Notes: generated from the sequence alone by a model not told the origin. A stretch of 8,527 bases of DNA from an uncultured Flavobacteriaceae bacterium (GCA_938018045.1 CALIIP010000113.1:1-8527), one strand, 5' to 3'; shown: positions 1-6,884, numbered from the stretch's first letter. Translations and numbers: made by a program.

Positions 1-303
1 AAGAACATCGCTATTTTCAATTTCGCAGACTGCAATAATTGAAGGGCTTTTTTTTGTTACTTTTTTTCCGATTTCAGAAATAACCTTTGCAGCGTTCTCA
101 ATCTTTTTAACATAAGCCTTTTCTTTTCCTGACTTCATTTGAAGAATTGGACTGTATTCATCCTTTTTATCAGGATTATCAATCGTATCAAATAGGTTTT
201 CAAGATTGTAGAATGCAATTGTTTTTATTTTATACTCTTTCTCTTGAGAAAAAGAATTTAAAACAAGAGATAATAGCACAAGTGTGCTTAAAAAATGTTT
301 CAT
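1..303 (-). CDS. Exported EEP-family nuclease/phosphatase, N-terminal part (cut by window edge)
   Basis: The first 101 codons of an endonuclease/exonuclease/phosphatase-family protein read leftward from ATG at 303-301 and stay open to base 1. Residues 1-19 are a signal peptide (MKHFLSTLVLLSLVLNSFS, likely cut before Gln20), so the enzyme should reach the periplasm or beyond. The family's N-terminal motif AFYNLENLFDTIDN (about 30-43) carries the conserved metal-site Asn, and CEIEN near residue 95 carries the catalytic Glu. The remaining active-site motifs lie outside the window. It is a tandem paralogue of the next gene: 19 of 24 residues match just after the signal peptides, less beyond. The 69-nt gap to that gene suggests co-transcription. 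A perfect 12-bp inverted repeat ends 9 nt before its ATG. The family covers nucleases and phosphatases, so the substrate is not proven. Family call is firm; function is inferred. Confidence 0.88.
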   Translation of the reverse strand, partial: MKHFLSTLVLLSLVLNSFSQEKEYKIKTIAFYNLENLFDTIDNPDKKDEYSPILQMKSGKEKAYVKKIENAAKVISEIGKKVTKKSPSIIAVCEIENSDVL

Positions 304-312
304 CTATAGCAA

Positions 313-350
313 TTTAGAGGCCTTAAAACTCAAGCTTCAAGGCCTCTAAA
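313..350. repeat. Perfect 12-bp inverted repeat (hairpin) just upstream of an EEP start codon
   Basis: TTTAGAGGCCTT at 313-324 is the exact reverse complement of AAGGCCTCTAAA at 339-350, leaving a 14-nt loop. Seen from the minus-strand transcript, it lies 22 nt after the stop codon of the upstream EEP gene and ends 9 nt before the ATG at 303. No U-run follows on either strand, so it is a poor match to an intrinsic terminator. It could be an attenuating or RNA-stability element between two co-transcribed genes, a translational control hairpin, or a protein-binding site. The structure is read directly; its role is unknown. Confidence 0.75.
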
Positions 351-372
351 TATACAATAAAGTTTTTGAAAA

Positions 373-1419
373 TTATTTTTTCTCTTTAATAAGATATGTA
401 TAAACGGGATAGTGGTCACTATAACCTCCTGTATAAGTTCCCCAAGAAAAACTTCTAAAAGGGTAGCCTTTGTATCTTCCTTTACTGTTTATTAAGTATT
501 TAGGATTGTAAATTCCAGCTTTTAACATTTTATAAGTCGAGAAATCTTTGTTTGTTGTCAACAATTGAGAACTTATAAGAATTTGATCAAACAAATTAAT
601 ATTATCTCTATAACCAGCAGTATTGAAACCTCTAATAAACATGTCTTCAAAAGGGTTGTAAATATCGTTTTCATTTACATTTTTCTTCTTCCTCTTTGTT
701 TTCATTATTTTCTTAAAACTACTCTCAATAGGATCATCATTAAAATCTCCCATCGTTATAATTTTAGCATTTGGTTCGTTCTCACGAATCTGTTCCATGA
801 TTTTTAAATTTAAAGCAGCGGCTTTTTGTCTATAAGGAATACTTCTTGTTCCTCCTCTTTTTGATGGCCAGTGATTTACGATTATATGTATCAATTCATC
901 ATCCAAATATCCAGATACTAATAATTGATCTCTAGTGAAAATTCGTTCTCCTTCATTATCATAAATCAACAATTCAAAACTTTGGTGATTTACAGGTTTG
1001 AAATAACGAGGCTGATATAGTAACCCAACATCTATTCCTCTTTTGTCTGGTGATTCATAATGCACAATACTGTATCGCTTGTCTTTCAAAAATTTTCCGG
1101 CAACTAAATCTCTCAATACCGTATCATTTTCAATCTCAACAACACCAATTATTGCAGGACTGTTTTTTGCTTTTTCAACTCCTATTTTAGAAAGTACACT
1201 TCCAAGTTTGTCAATTTTATCCCAATAAACTTCTGATCTATTGCCTTTAATTTCCATCATCGGACTTGCTTCATCATTCTTTGCTGTGTTATCAATTGTG
1301 TCAAAAAGGTTTTCGAGATTATAAAAAGCTAGGGTTCTTATTTGATAATTTTTATCTTGTGAAAACGCAGTGTTTCCAATAAGAAAAAAAGTTGCAAAAA
1401 AAAGAAAAATATATTTCAT
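373..1419 (-). CDS. Exported EEP-family nuclease/phosphatase (YNLENLFD type)
   Basis: A complete 348-residue protein of the endonuclease/exonuclease/phosphatase fold, a metal-dependent phosphodiesterase or phosphatase superfamily. Residues 1-20 form a signal peptide with a likely cut before Gln21, predicting export. Active-site motifs appear in order: AFYNLENLFD (Asn34), GVVEIEN (Glu95), RGIDVGLLY (Asp130), VNHWPSKRGG (Asn182, His183), MGDFNDDP (Asp225, Asn227) and GGYSDHYPVY (Asp335, His336). All the expected catalytic positions are present, so it should be active. A Lys/Arg-rich stretch at about 240-246 has no match in the third paralogue and could be a basic contact surface. The start is supported by an A-rich leader and a TATTTTTG promoter element 24 nt upstream. 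It is divergent from the TonB-dependent receptor gene and probably co-transcribed with the EEP gene to its left. Secreted DNase/RNase is the favoured role; phosphatase is the alternative. Confidence 0.9.
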   Translation of the reverse strand: MKYIFLFFATFFLIGNTAFSQDKNYQIRTLAFYNLENLFDTIDNTAKNDEASPMMEIKGNRSEVYWDKIDKLGSVLSKIGVEKAKNSPAIIGVVEIENDTVLRDLVAGKFLKDKRYSIVHYESPDKRGIDVGLLYQPRYFKPVNHQSFELLIYDNEGERIFTRDQLLVSGYLDDELIHIIVNHWPSKRGGTRSIPYRQKAAALNLKIMEQIRENEPNAKIITMGDFNDDPIESSFKKIMKTKRKKKNVNENDIYNPFEDMFIRGFNTAGYRDNINLFDQILISSQLLTTNKDFSTYKMLKAGIYNPKYLINSKGRYKGYPFRSFSWGTYTGGYSDHYPVYTYLIKEKK

Positions 1420-1443
1420 ATGTTGTTGATTTTATAGATACTA

Positions 1444-1475
1444 CAAAAATAAGTACAAAAGTTGAGCCAAAACAA
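1444..1475 (-). promoter_or_regulatory. Bacteroidota-type promoter for the leftward EEP genes
   Basis: On the minus strand TATTTTTG (1451-1444) fits the Bacteroidota -7 consensus TAnnTTTG exactly. TTG at 1475-1473 (21-nt spacer) or TTG at 1470-1468 (16-nt spacer) could serve as the -33 element. The expected start of transcription lies near 1437-1440, giving a leader of roughly 20 nt that is A-rich and lacks a Shine-Dalgarno sequence. The match is by consensus only. Confidence 0.6.
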
Positions 1476-1480
1476 TAATA

Positions 1481-1495
1481 ATGTTAAATTAACAT
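1481..1495. promoter_or_regulatory. Interrupted palindrome between divergent promoters, possible operator
   Basis: ATGTTAA-A-TTAACAT is a perfect 7-bp inverted repeat around one central base. It sits just upstream of the -33 region of the leftward EEP promoter and over the place where a -33 element for the receptor gene would be expected. That is a good position for a dimeric regulator acting on both directions. The region is very AT-rich, so a chance palindrome of this size is possible. Confidence 0.35.
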
Positions 1496-1515
1496 AAAAT
1501 TACTCTAAAAAGCTT

Positions 1516-1523
1516 TACTTTTG
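1516..1523 (+). promoter_or_regulatory. -7 promoter element for the receptor-lipoprotein operon
   Basis: TACTTTTG matches the Bacteroidota -7 consensus TAnnTTTG exactly and lies 38 nt before the receptor ATG. No TTG is found at the usual distance upstream (around 1490-1497). The promoter may therefore depend on an activator, perhaps one bound at the palindrome at 1481-1495, or use an alternative sigma factor. Transcription would start near 1528-1531. Confidence 0.5.
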
Positions 1524-1542
1524 TTTCGCGAAAAAAGTTCGC
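1524..1542 (+). promoter_or_regulatory. TTTCGCGAAA palindrome and start-site hairpin
   Basis: TTTCGCGAAA (1524-1533) is a perfect 10-bp palindrome directly after the -7 element. Overlapping it, GCGAA (1528-1532) can pair with TTCGC (1538-1542) across a 5-nt loop, so the transcript may begin with a small hairpin. It is a local GC-rich patch in an otherwise AT-rich leader. It could be an operator or a 5'-end stabilising structure; nothing in the sequence decides which. Confidence 0.35.
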
Positions 1543-1561
1543 TTTAAATAGTTAAAACAAT

Positions 1562-4375
1562 ATGAGAAAATTTATTAGCACAATGCTTTTTGGTGTGTTA
1601 TTTGTCTTTACGGCAAATGCGCAATCACAAGGTGTTGTTAAAGGAAATGTTTCTGATAGCGACAATACCAACTCTATAACTGGAGTTACCATTAGCGTTG
1701 AAGGAACAACTATTAAACAATTAACTGACGAGAATGGTGGCTTTACATTGTCAAATGTGCCAGCCGGAAGTCAATTAATAAACGTTCAGTTTGAGGGTTA
1801 TGAAACTCAAAGTTTTCCAGTTACAGTAGTTGAAAATTCTACGGTTGATTTAGGAACAATCTTTTTGTACAAAGATCTAACTACTCAATTAGATTTAAGT
1901 GTTATTTCGCTATCTGAAGATCAATTAAATGATGATGAAGGTGGAGCAGATAATACTGCAGGTTTGTTACAAGCGTCAAGAGATGTTTTTTCAAGTACAG
2001 CAGCCTATGAGTTTAGTTCTACATTCTTTAGAGCAAGAGGGTATAATTCTGAAAACGGAAAACTCTTAATCAACGGAGTTGAGATGAACAAAATCTACAA
2101 TGGTCGACCACAATGGAGTAATTGGGGAGGATTAAATGATGTAATGCGTAACCAATCAATATCTAACGGTTTAGCGCCATCTGAATTTACTTTTGGTGGA
2201 ATTGGAGGTTCTAATAACGTTTCAATGAGAGCTTCTGAAGTAAGACAAGGTGGAAGGGTTTCTTATGCTTCTTCTAACAGAAGCTATGTTGGACGTGTAA
2301 TGGCAACTTATTCTTCTGGAATGAATGAAAACGGTTGGGCATATGCAGTTTCTGCTTCAAGACGTTATGGTAATGAAGGTTATAACGACGCTACACTATA
2401 TGATTCTAATTCGTTTTTCGCATCTGTAGAGAAAAAAATAAATGATGAACACAGTTTAAATTTTACGGCTTTTTATACACCAAATAGAAGGGGGAAATCT
2501 TCTCCAAATACACAAGAAGCTTATGACCTAAAAGGAAATACTTACAACGCTTATTGGGGATATCAAGATGGTAACAAAAGAAACTCAAGAGTTCGAGAGA
2601 TTGAAGAGCCTGTGTTTATGTTAAACCATTATTGGGATATTAGCGAAAAAACGACATTAAACACCAACATTGCTTATCAAACGGGAAAAGTTGGAAATAG
2701 TCGTTTAGATCAAGGAGGGACAAGTATTGAAACTGACATTAATGGAACTCAATATATAGAAGGTGGTGGTTCAAATCCAGATCCAACATATTATCAAAAA
2801 ATGCCAAGCTATTTTCTTCGTGATATAAATAATCCAGATTATTCAAACGCATATTTAGCAGAACAAAATTTTAGAAATGATGGGCAGATAAATTGGAACT
2901 CATTATACCAAGCTAACTTAGCTTCTACATCTTTTGGAGGAAACTCTATTTACGCTTTGTATGAGGATAGAAATGATGATACCCAAATCTCATTCAATAC
3001 TATTTTTAGAACAGAATTAAATGAAAATATAGATTTAAATGCTTCGGTTTCTTACCGTAATTTGAAATCTGAAAATTTTGCAGAAATATTAGACTTATTA
3101 GGAGGAAATGGTTATTTAAATGTTGATTCTTTTTCTGAAACTATAGAGGAAGCGCAAAATGACTTAAGAAATCCTAATAGATTAGCACAAGTTGGAGATA
3201 AATATCGATATAACTTTGAAATAGAAGCTTCTGTTTTAGATGCATTTGCACAAGCACAGTTTAAATACAACAAGGTTGATTTTTACTTAGCCGGAAAGTT
3301 ATCTACAACAGATTACCAAAGAAATGGATTGTATGAAAATGGTCGTTTCCTAGGAAATCGTTCTTTTGGGAAAAGTGAAAAAGTAAGTTTTACAAATTTC
3401 AGTACAAAAGCAGGTTTAACCTATAAAATATCTGGGCGTCATTTATTAGACTTTAATGCAGGATATTTAACAAAAGCACCGACTGTTAGAAATACATTTT
3501 CTAATTCAAGAGAAAATAATGATATTGTAGTTGGTTTAACTGATGAAAAAATAACATCTTTTGATGCGAGTTATATTATCAGAACTCCAAAAATAAAAGG
3601 GCGTTTAACAGGTTATTATACCAAGTTTGAAGACGCAACAGAAATTTCTTTCTTCTATGCTGATGGAATTAGCGGTATTAATGACAGTGAAACTGCTGCA
3701 TTCGTTCAAGAAGTTTTAACTGGTGTTGACAAACGTAATATTGGTTTGGAATTAGGTATAGAATACCAAATAACACCAACTATTAAATTGAAAGGTGCTG
3801 CTGCAATTGGTGACTATATATATGATAGCAATCCAAACTTATATTTAGCTTCTGATGATTTTGATGATAATATAGAATTTGGAGAATCTGCATTAAAAAA
3901 TTATCATGTTGCAGGTGGTCCACAAAGAGCAATGTCTGTAGGTTTTGAATACAGAGACCCTAATTACTGGTGGTTTGGAGCAACAACAAACTATTTCTCT
4001 AATGGTTATGTAGATGTAGCGCCAATTACTAGAACTAGTAACTTTAGTAGCGATCCAATTGATGGTCAACAATTTAATGATTACGATCCAGAAGTAGCAA
4101 GAGGTTTATTAGCACAAGAACAATTTGATGATTACTTCTTAGTAAATGTTGTTGGTGGAAAATCTTGGAAACTTAACGATAATTATATTGGGTTTTTTGC
4201 AACAATAAGTAATGTTTTAGATACACAATACAAAACAGGAGGTTTTGAACAATCTCGAAACGCTAATTTTAGAACACTAAGCGAAGACAAAGCACGTGAC
4301 ACACCAATATTTGGATCTAAATATTGGAACGGATACGGTGCGTCATACTACTTAAATGTATATTACAGATTTTAA
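1562..4375 (+). CDS. TonB-dependent outer-membrane receptor with carboxypeptidase-like N-terminal domain
   Basis: A 937-residue outer-membrane active transporter, powered by TonB-ExbBD. Residues 1-20 are a signal peptide ending ANA, cut before Gln21. Residues about 24-103 form a carboxypeptidase-regulatory-like beta-sandwich (GVVKGNV, GVTISVEGTT, DENGGFTL, then FEGYETQ), common in Bacteroidota receptors. The plug spans roughly 110-225, with FFRARGYNSENGKLLINGVE and a Gly-rich FGGIGGSNNVSMR. The rest is a beta-barrel ending in aromatic-rich YYLNVYYRF with C-terminal Phe, the usual barrel-assembly signal. I do not see the typical SusC plug start, and no SusD gene follows; a lipoprotein gene 34 nt downstream takes that place. 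The ATG is chosen because it begins the signal peptide and follows an A-rich leader. The substrate is unknown; nearby EEP genes suggest nucleic acids or another phosphodiester compound, as inference. Confidence 0.93.
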   Translation: MRKFISTMLFGVLFVFTANAQSQGVVKGNVSDSDNTNSITGVTISVEGTTIKQLTDENGGFTLSNVPAGSQLINVQFEGYETQSFPVTVVENSTVDLGTIFLYKDLTTQLDLSVISLSEDQLNDDEGGADNTAGLLQASRDVFSSTAAYEFSSTFFRARGYNSENGKLLINGVEMNKIYNGRPQWSNWGGLNDVMRNQSISNGLAPSEFTFGGIGGSNNVSMRASEVRQGGRVSYASSNRSYVGRVMATYSSGMNENGWAYAVSASRRYGNEGYNDATLYDSNSFFASVEKKINDEHSLNFTAFYTPNRRGKSSPNTQEAYDLKGNTYNAYWGYQDGNKRNSRVREIEEPVFMLNHYWDISEKTTLNTNIAYQTGKVGNSRLDQGGTSIETDINGTQYIEGGGSNPDPTYYQKMPSYFLRDINNPDYSNAYLAEQNFRNDGQINWNSLYQANLASTSFGGNSIYALYEDRNDDTQISFNTIFRTELNENIDLNASVSYRNLKSENFAEILDLLGGNGYLNVDSFSETIEEAQNDLRNPNRLAQVGDKYRYNFEIEASVLDAFAQAQFKYNKVDFYLAGKLSTTDYQRNGLYENGRFLGNRSFGKSEKVSFTNFSTKAGLTYKISGRHLLDFNAGYLTKAPTVRNTFSNSRENNDIVVGLTDEKITSFDASYIIRTPKIKGRLTGYYTKFEDATEISFFYADGISGINDSETAAFVQEVLTGVDKRNIGLELGIEYQITPTIKLKGAAAIGDYIYDSNPNLYLASDDFDDNIEFGESALKNYHVAGGPQRAMSVGFEYRDPNYWWFGATTNYFSNGYVDVAPITRTSNFSSDPIDGQQFNDYDPEVARGLLAQEQFDDYFLVNVVGGKSWKLNDNYIGFFATISNVLDTQYKTGGFEQSRNANFRTLSEDKARDTPIFGSKYWNGYGASYYLNVYYRF

Positions 4376-4409
4376 TTAAAAGACTAAAAAAATATTAAAT
4401 AAAAGCAAG

Positions 4410-5837
4410 ATGAAAACAATTAAATTTTTAAAACTAATACTAATAGCATTCGTAACTATAACAGTTGCGTCTTGTGTAGATTCAGATGAATATGATGTTC
4501 CGCCAGTAGCTAATCAAGTGGAGCCAGATGTAACTGTAACTTCAACTATTGAAAATGTAAAAAGTGCTCTAGACCAACACTTTAATGACGAAGGAGAGTC
4601 TAAAATGACTTTTGATGGGGATTCTAATGTAGTATTTACTGGGTATGTGGTTTCTAGTGATTATGCTGGTAACTTTTTTGAATCAATTGTAATTCAAGAC
4701 AGCCCGAGTAATCCAATGCATGGGATAGAAATCTTGATTGATAAATCATCATTATTTGAATCTTATGAAATTGGTAGAAAAGTATACATAAAAATGGCAG
4801 GACTAAGTATTTCTTATGAAGATGGTGAAGATAATGATCCAACTGATACTTCAGCTTTAGGGAGATATTCAGTAGGAGTTGATGCAGGTGGTTTTAGTTT
4901 AGACGAAGTACCGTTATATTCATATTTAACTAGTATTCTTCGCTCAACAGAAGTAGCAACTATAGTTCCAACTTCTATTACAACAGCTGATATTACAGAA
5001 GATCATATTAACACCTTCGTTCAGTTAAGTGACATGCAATTTGAAGTTAATGAATTAGGAAAAACATTTTCTGGAGAAGCAAATGATCAATTTGATGGGT
5101 TTAGAAACTTATTCAGTTGTGCAGATGAATCTGGAGTAACTTTACAAACTAGTACGTTTGCAGACTTTAGTTCTTATACTCTACCAGAACCTGTAGGAAA
5201 TATGAATGCTATATTAATGAAAGATTTTCGCGCAGACTTTTTAGTATTTGTAATTAATAGTCCAACTGATTTAGAGTTTTCTAATACTGATAGATGTGAC
5301 CCTGTAATATTAGCTTGTGATGGAGCTACTTCAACAGCGATGACAATTTTCAATGAAGATTTTCAAGGAGTATTTAATAACGGAGATTTAACTGGTCTTG
5401 GTTGGACAAATGTTAATGTGTCAGGAGGAAGTGAACTTTTTGAAAGTAATTCATTTAGTGGAGATAGATATATGAAAGTCTCAGCTTTCGGAACAGGAGA
5501 AAATCCTATGGAAACATGGATGGTTTCACCAGCGATTAATTTAGATGGTACAACACAAGAAGAATTGAGTTTTGAAATTTCTGCAAACTTTGAAACAGGG
5601 CAAGTATTAACAGCTCATATTACAGAAAATTATACTGGAGACCCAACAACAACTGAATGGACACAATTAGATGTTGATATTCCTGTTGGAAGCGGTGGTT
5701 TTGGTAGTTTTGTATTATTGGACACTAATATTTCTTGTTTAAACGGGAATGTAAATGTAGCCTTTAAATATAAAGGTGCTGCTGGTTCATCAGAAACTAG
5801 ATATCATATTGACGATGTGAAAGTTACTGGAATGTAA
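4410..5837 (+). CDS. Probable surface lipoprotein, DUF5689/OB-like plus choice-of-anchor-J-like domain
   Basis: A 475-residue lipoprotein. The signal peptide ends in lipobox VASC with Cys22 as the lipidated residue, and the acidic run after it (VDSDEYD) resembles the lipoprotein export signals that send Bacteroidota lipoproteins to the cell surface. Residues about 45-140 (VVFTGYVVSSDY, FESIVIQDS, GIEILIDKSSL, IGRKVYIKMAG) show the strand pattern of OB-fold-like modules and fit DUF5689; this region probably continues to about 295. Residues 310-475 (NEDFQG, GWTNVN, ETWMVSPAINL, AFKYKG, YHIDDVKVTG) form a jelly-roll of the choice-of-anchor-J type, usually a binding module. It has no visible catalytic motif. 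It follows the receptor gene by 34 nt with no terminator between, so the two form an operon and may form a receptor-lid complex. Domain names are assigned from memory of family patterns, not from a search. It ends in TAA followed in frame by TAG. Confidence 0.85.
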   Translation: MKTIKFLKLILIAFVTITVASCVDSDEYDVPPVANQVEPDVTVTSTIENVKSALDQHFNDEGESKMTFDGDSNVVFTGYVVSSDYAGNFFESIVIQDSPSNPMHGIEILIDKSSLFESYEIGRKVYIKMAGLSISYEDGEDNDPTDTSALGRYSVGVDAGGFSLDEVPLYSYLTSILRSTEVATIVPTSITTADITEDHINTFVQLSDMQFEVNELGKTFSGEANDQFDGFRNLFSCADESGVTLQTSTFADFSSYTLPEPVGNMNAILMKDFRADFLVFVINSPTDLEFSNTDRCDPVILACDGATSTAMTIFNEDFQGVFNNGDLTGLGWTNVNVSGGSELFESNSFSGDRYMKVSAFGTGENPMETWMVSPAINLDGTTQEELSFEISANFETGQVLTAHITENYTGDPTTTEWTQLDVDIPVGSGGFGSFVLLDTNISCLNGNVNVAFKYKGAAGSSETRYHIDDVKVTGM

Positions 5838-5848
5838 TAGACATATAC

Positions 5849-5893
5849 TAATAACAAAAAACCCAAAGCAATGCTTTGGGTTTTTTGTTATTA
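5849..5893. terminator. Strong bidirectional intrinsic terminator
   Basis: The arms 5849-5870 and 5872-5893 are perfect 22-nt reverse complements around A5871. The working hairpin is CCCAAAGC/GCTTTGGG with a 3-nt loop, flanked by an A-run on the left and TTTTTT on the right. It therefore has a U-tract on both strands and should end both the receptor-lipoprotein operon and the converging EEP gene. Its right arm contains that EEP gene's stop codon (5893-5891). Confidence 0.95.
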
Positions 5894-6859
5894 ATTTTTC
5901 TTCAAATAAACATATACAGGAAAGTGGTCGCTAAAGCCTCCTTGATACCATGGGCCAATAAAAGTCCTAAAGGGTTTTCCTTTGTTTTTTCCTTTAAAAA
6001 CTTTCATAAAATCACGATCAAAAATCTCTGCATACTTAAAAGAATGTTGATTTTCATCTGTATCCATAAAGTTTTTAGAGAAAATAATTTGATCAAACAA
6101 ATACCAAGTTGATTTATGTTTTAATGAACCTTTCTTTTTAGACATCATACTTTGCATGGGATTGTAAAAATCATCCTTTACAAGATTTTGAATACTCTTA
6201 TTGGTTGGATTGTCATTAAAGTCTCCCATAACTACAATCTTTGCATTTTCATCTTCAAGACGTATCTTGTCAATAATTTCTCTATTCAATTCTGATGCCT
6301 TTATTCGCTTGTATTCAGACTCTTCTGTTCCTTGTCTGCGTGAAGGCCAATGGTTAACCAATACATGTATCAACTCTCCATTAAAGTTTCCTTTTACTAA
6401 TAAAACATCACGTGTAAAATCTTGTTTTCCTTCTTCGTTTTCTATGTAAAGCATAAATCGTTCTGAATTTATTAATTCAAATAACTTTTTATTATATAGT
6501 AGTCCGACATCAATACCTCTATCGTCCAAAGAATCATAATGCACATAATCATAATGAAATTCTTTTAAATCTTTAGAGTTAACCAAATCTTCTAACACTT
6601 TTTTGTTTTCAACTTCAGCAACACCTACAATAACTGGAGGAATAAATGATTTTTCTATTCCTAATTGTTTGATAACTTCACTCAATCTGTCTATTTTTTT
6701 TAAATAGCGCTTTTTATTCCATTTCTGTTTACCAGAAGAAGAAAAATCATCATCAAATGTTTTAGGATCGTCTAATGTATCAAATAGGTTTTCGAGATTA
6801 TAAAATGCAATTGTAAAAGCATTTTTGTCTTTTTCTTCTGATTTAAAATATGAAAACAT
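5891..6859 (-). CDS. EEP-family nuclease/phosphatase without signal peptide
   Basis: A third paralogue of the endonuclease/exonuclease/phosphatase family, 322 residues from ATG at 6859-6857. An in-frame TTG at 6898 would add 13 residues (MEICCIFELQNSI), but it has no better context and the added stretch is not a signal peptide, so ATG is preferred. All active-site motifs are kept: AFYNLENLFD (Asn21), GVAEVEN (Glu82), RGIDVGLLYN (Asp117), VNHWPSRRQG (Asn169, His170), MGDFNDNP (Asp213, Asn215) and GGFSDHFPVY (Asp311, His312). The N-terminus MFSYFKSEEKDKN is charged and short, so the protein is probably cytoplasmic, unlike the two exported paralogues. It converges on the receptor-lipoprotein operon and is divergent from hflX. 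A role in processing imported substrate or in housekeeping nucleic-acid or nucleotide turnover are both possible. Confidence 0.88.
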   Translation of the reverse strand: MFSYFKSEEKDKNAFTIAFYNLENLFDTLDDPKTFDDDFSSSGKQKWNKKRYLKKIDRLSEVIKQLGIEKSFIPPVIVGVAEVENKKVLEDLVNSKDLKEFHYDYVHYDSLDDRGIDVGLLYNKKLFELINSERFMLYIENEEGKQDFTRDVLLVKGNFNGELIHVLVNHWPSRRQGTEESEYKRIKASELNREIIDKIRLEDENAKIVVMGDFNDNPTNKSIQNLVKDDFYNPMQSMMSKKKGSLKHKSTWYLFDQIIFSKNFMDTDENQHSFKYAEIFDRDFMKVFKGKNKGKPFRTFIGPWYQGGFSDHFPVYVYLKKN

Positions 6860-6876
6860 AATTGAATTTTGAAGTT

Positions 6877-6884
6877 CGAAAATA
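6877..6884 (-). promoter_or_regulatory. Weak candidate -7 element for the third EEP gene
   Basis: TATTTTCG on the minus strand differs from TAnnTTTG at one position and lies 17 nt before the ATG at 6859. No TTG stands at the usual -33 distance; the nearest, at 6898-6896, is only 11 nt away. If used, it would give a leader of about 10 nt and would exclude the upstream TTG as a start codon. It is the best candidate visible, but not strong. Confidence 0.25.

Noticed and set aside
313..350. Calling the 12-bp hairpin an intrinsic terminator
   Set aside because: No T-run follows the stem on either strand and it stands 9 nt from a start codon, so it is reported as an inverted repeat of unknown role.
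565..807. 80-codon plus-strand open frame inside the exported EEP gene
   Set aside because: Shadow of a gene with complete active-site motifs on the other strand; the translation is low-complexity and unlike any known family.
4654..4842. 62-codon minus-strand open frame inside the lipoprotein gene
   Set aside because: Antisense shadow with no promoter, leader or recognisable sequence.
1562..5837. Classic SusC/SusD glycan-uptake pair
   Set aside because: The lipoprotein has no SusD-like helical sequence and there are no glycoside hydrolase or polysaccharide lyase genes; the nearby enzymes are EEP phosphodiesterases or phosphatases.
5876..6449. Two plus-strand open frames (5876-6112 and 6201-6449) inside the third EEP gene
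   Set aside because: Both are antisense to conserved catalytic regions, and the first begins within the terminator; neither looks like a protein.
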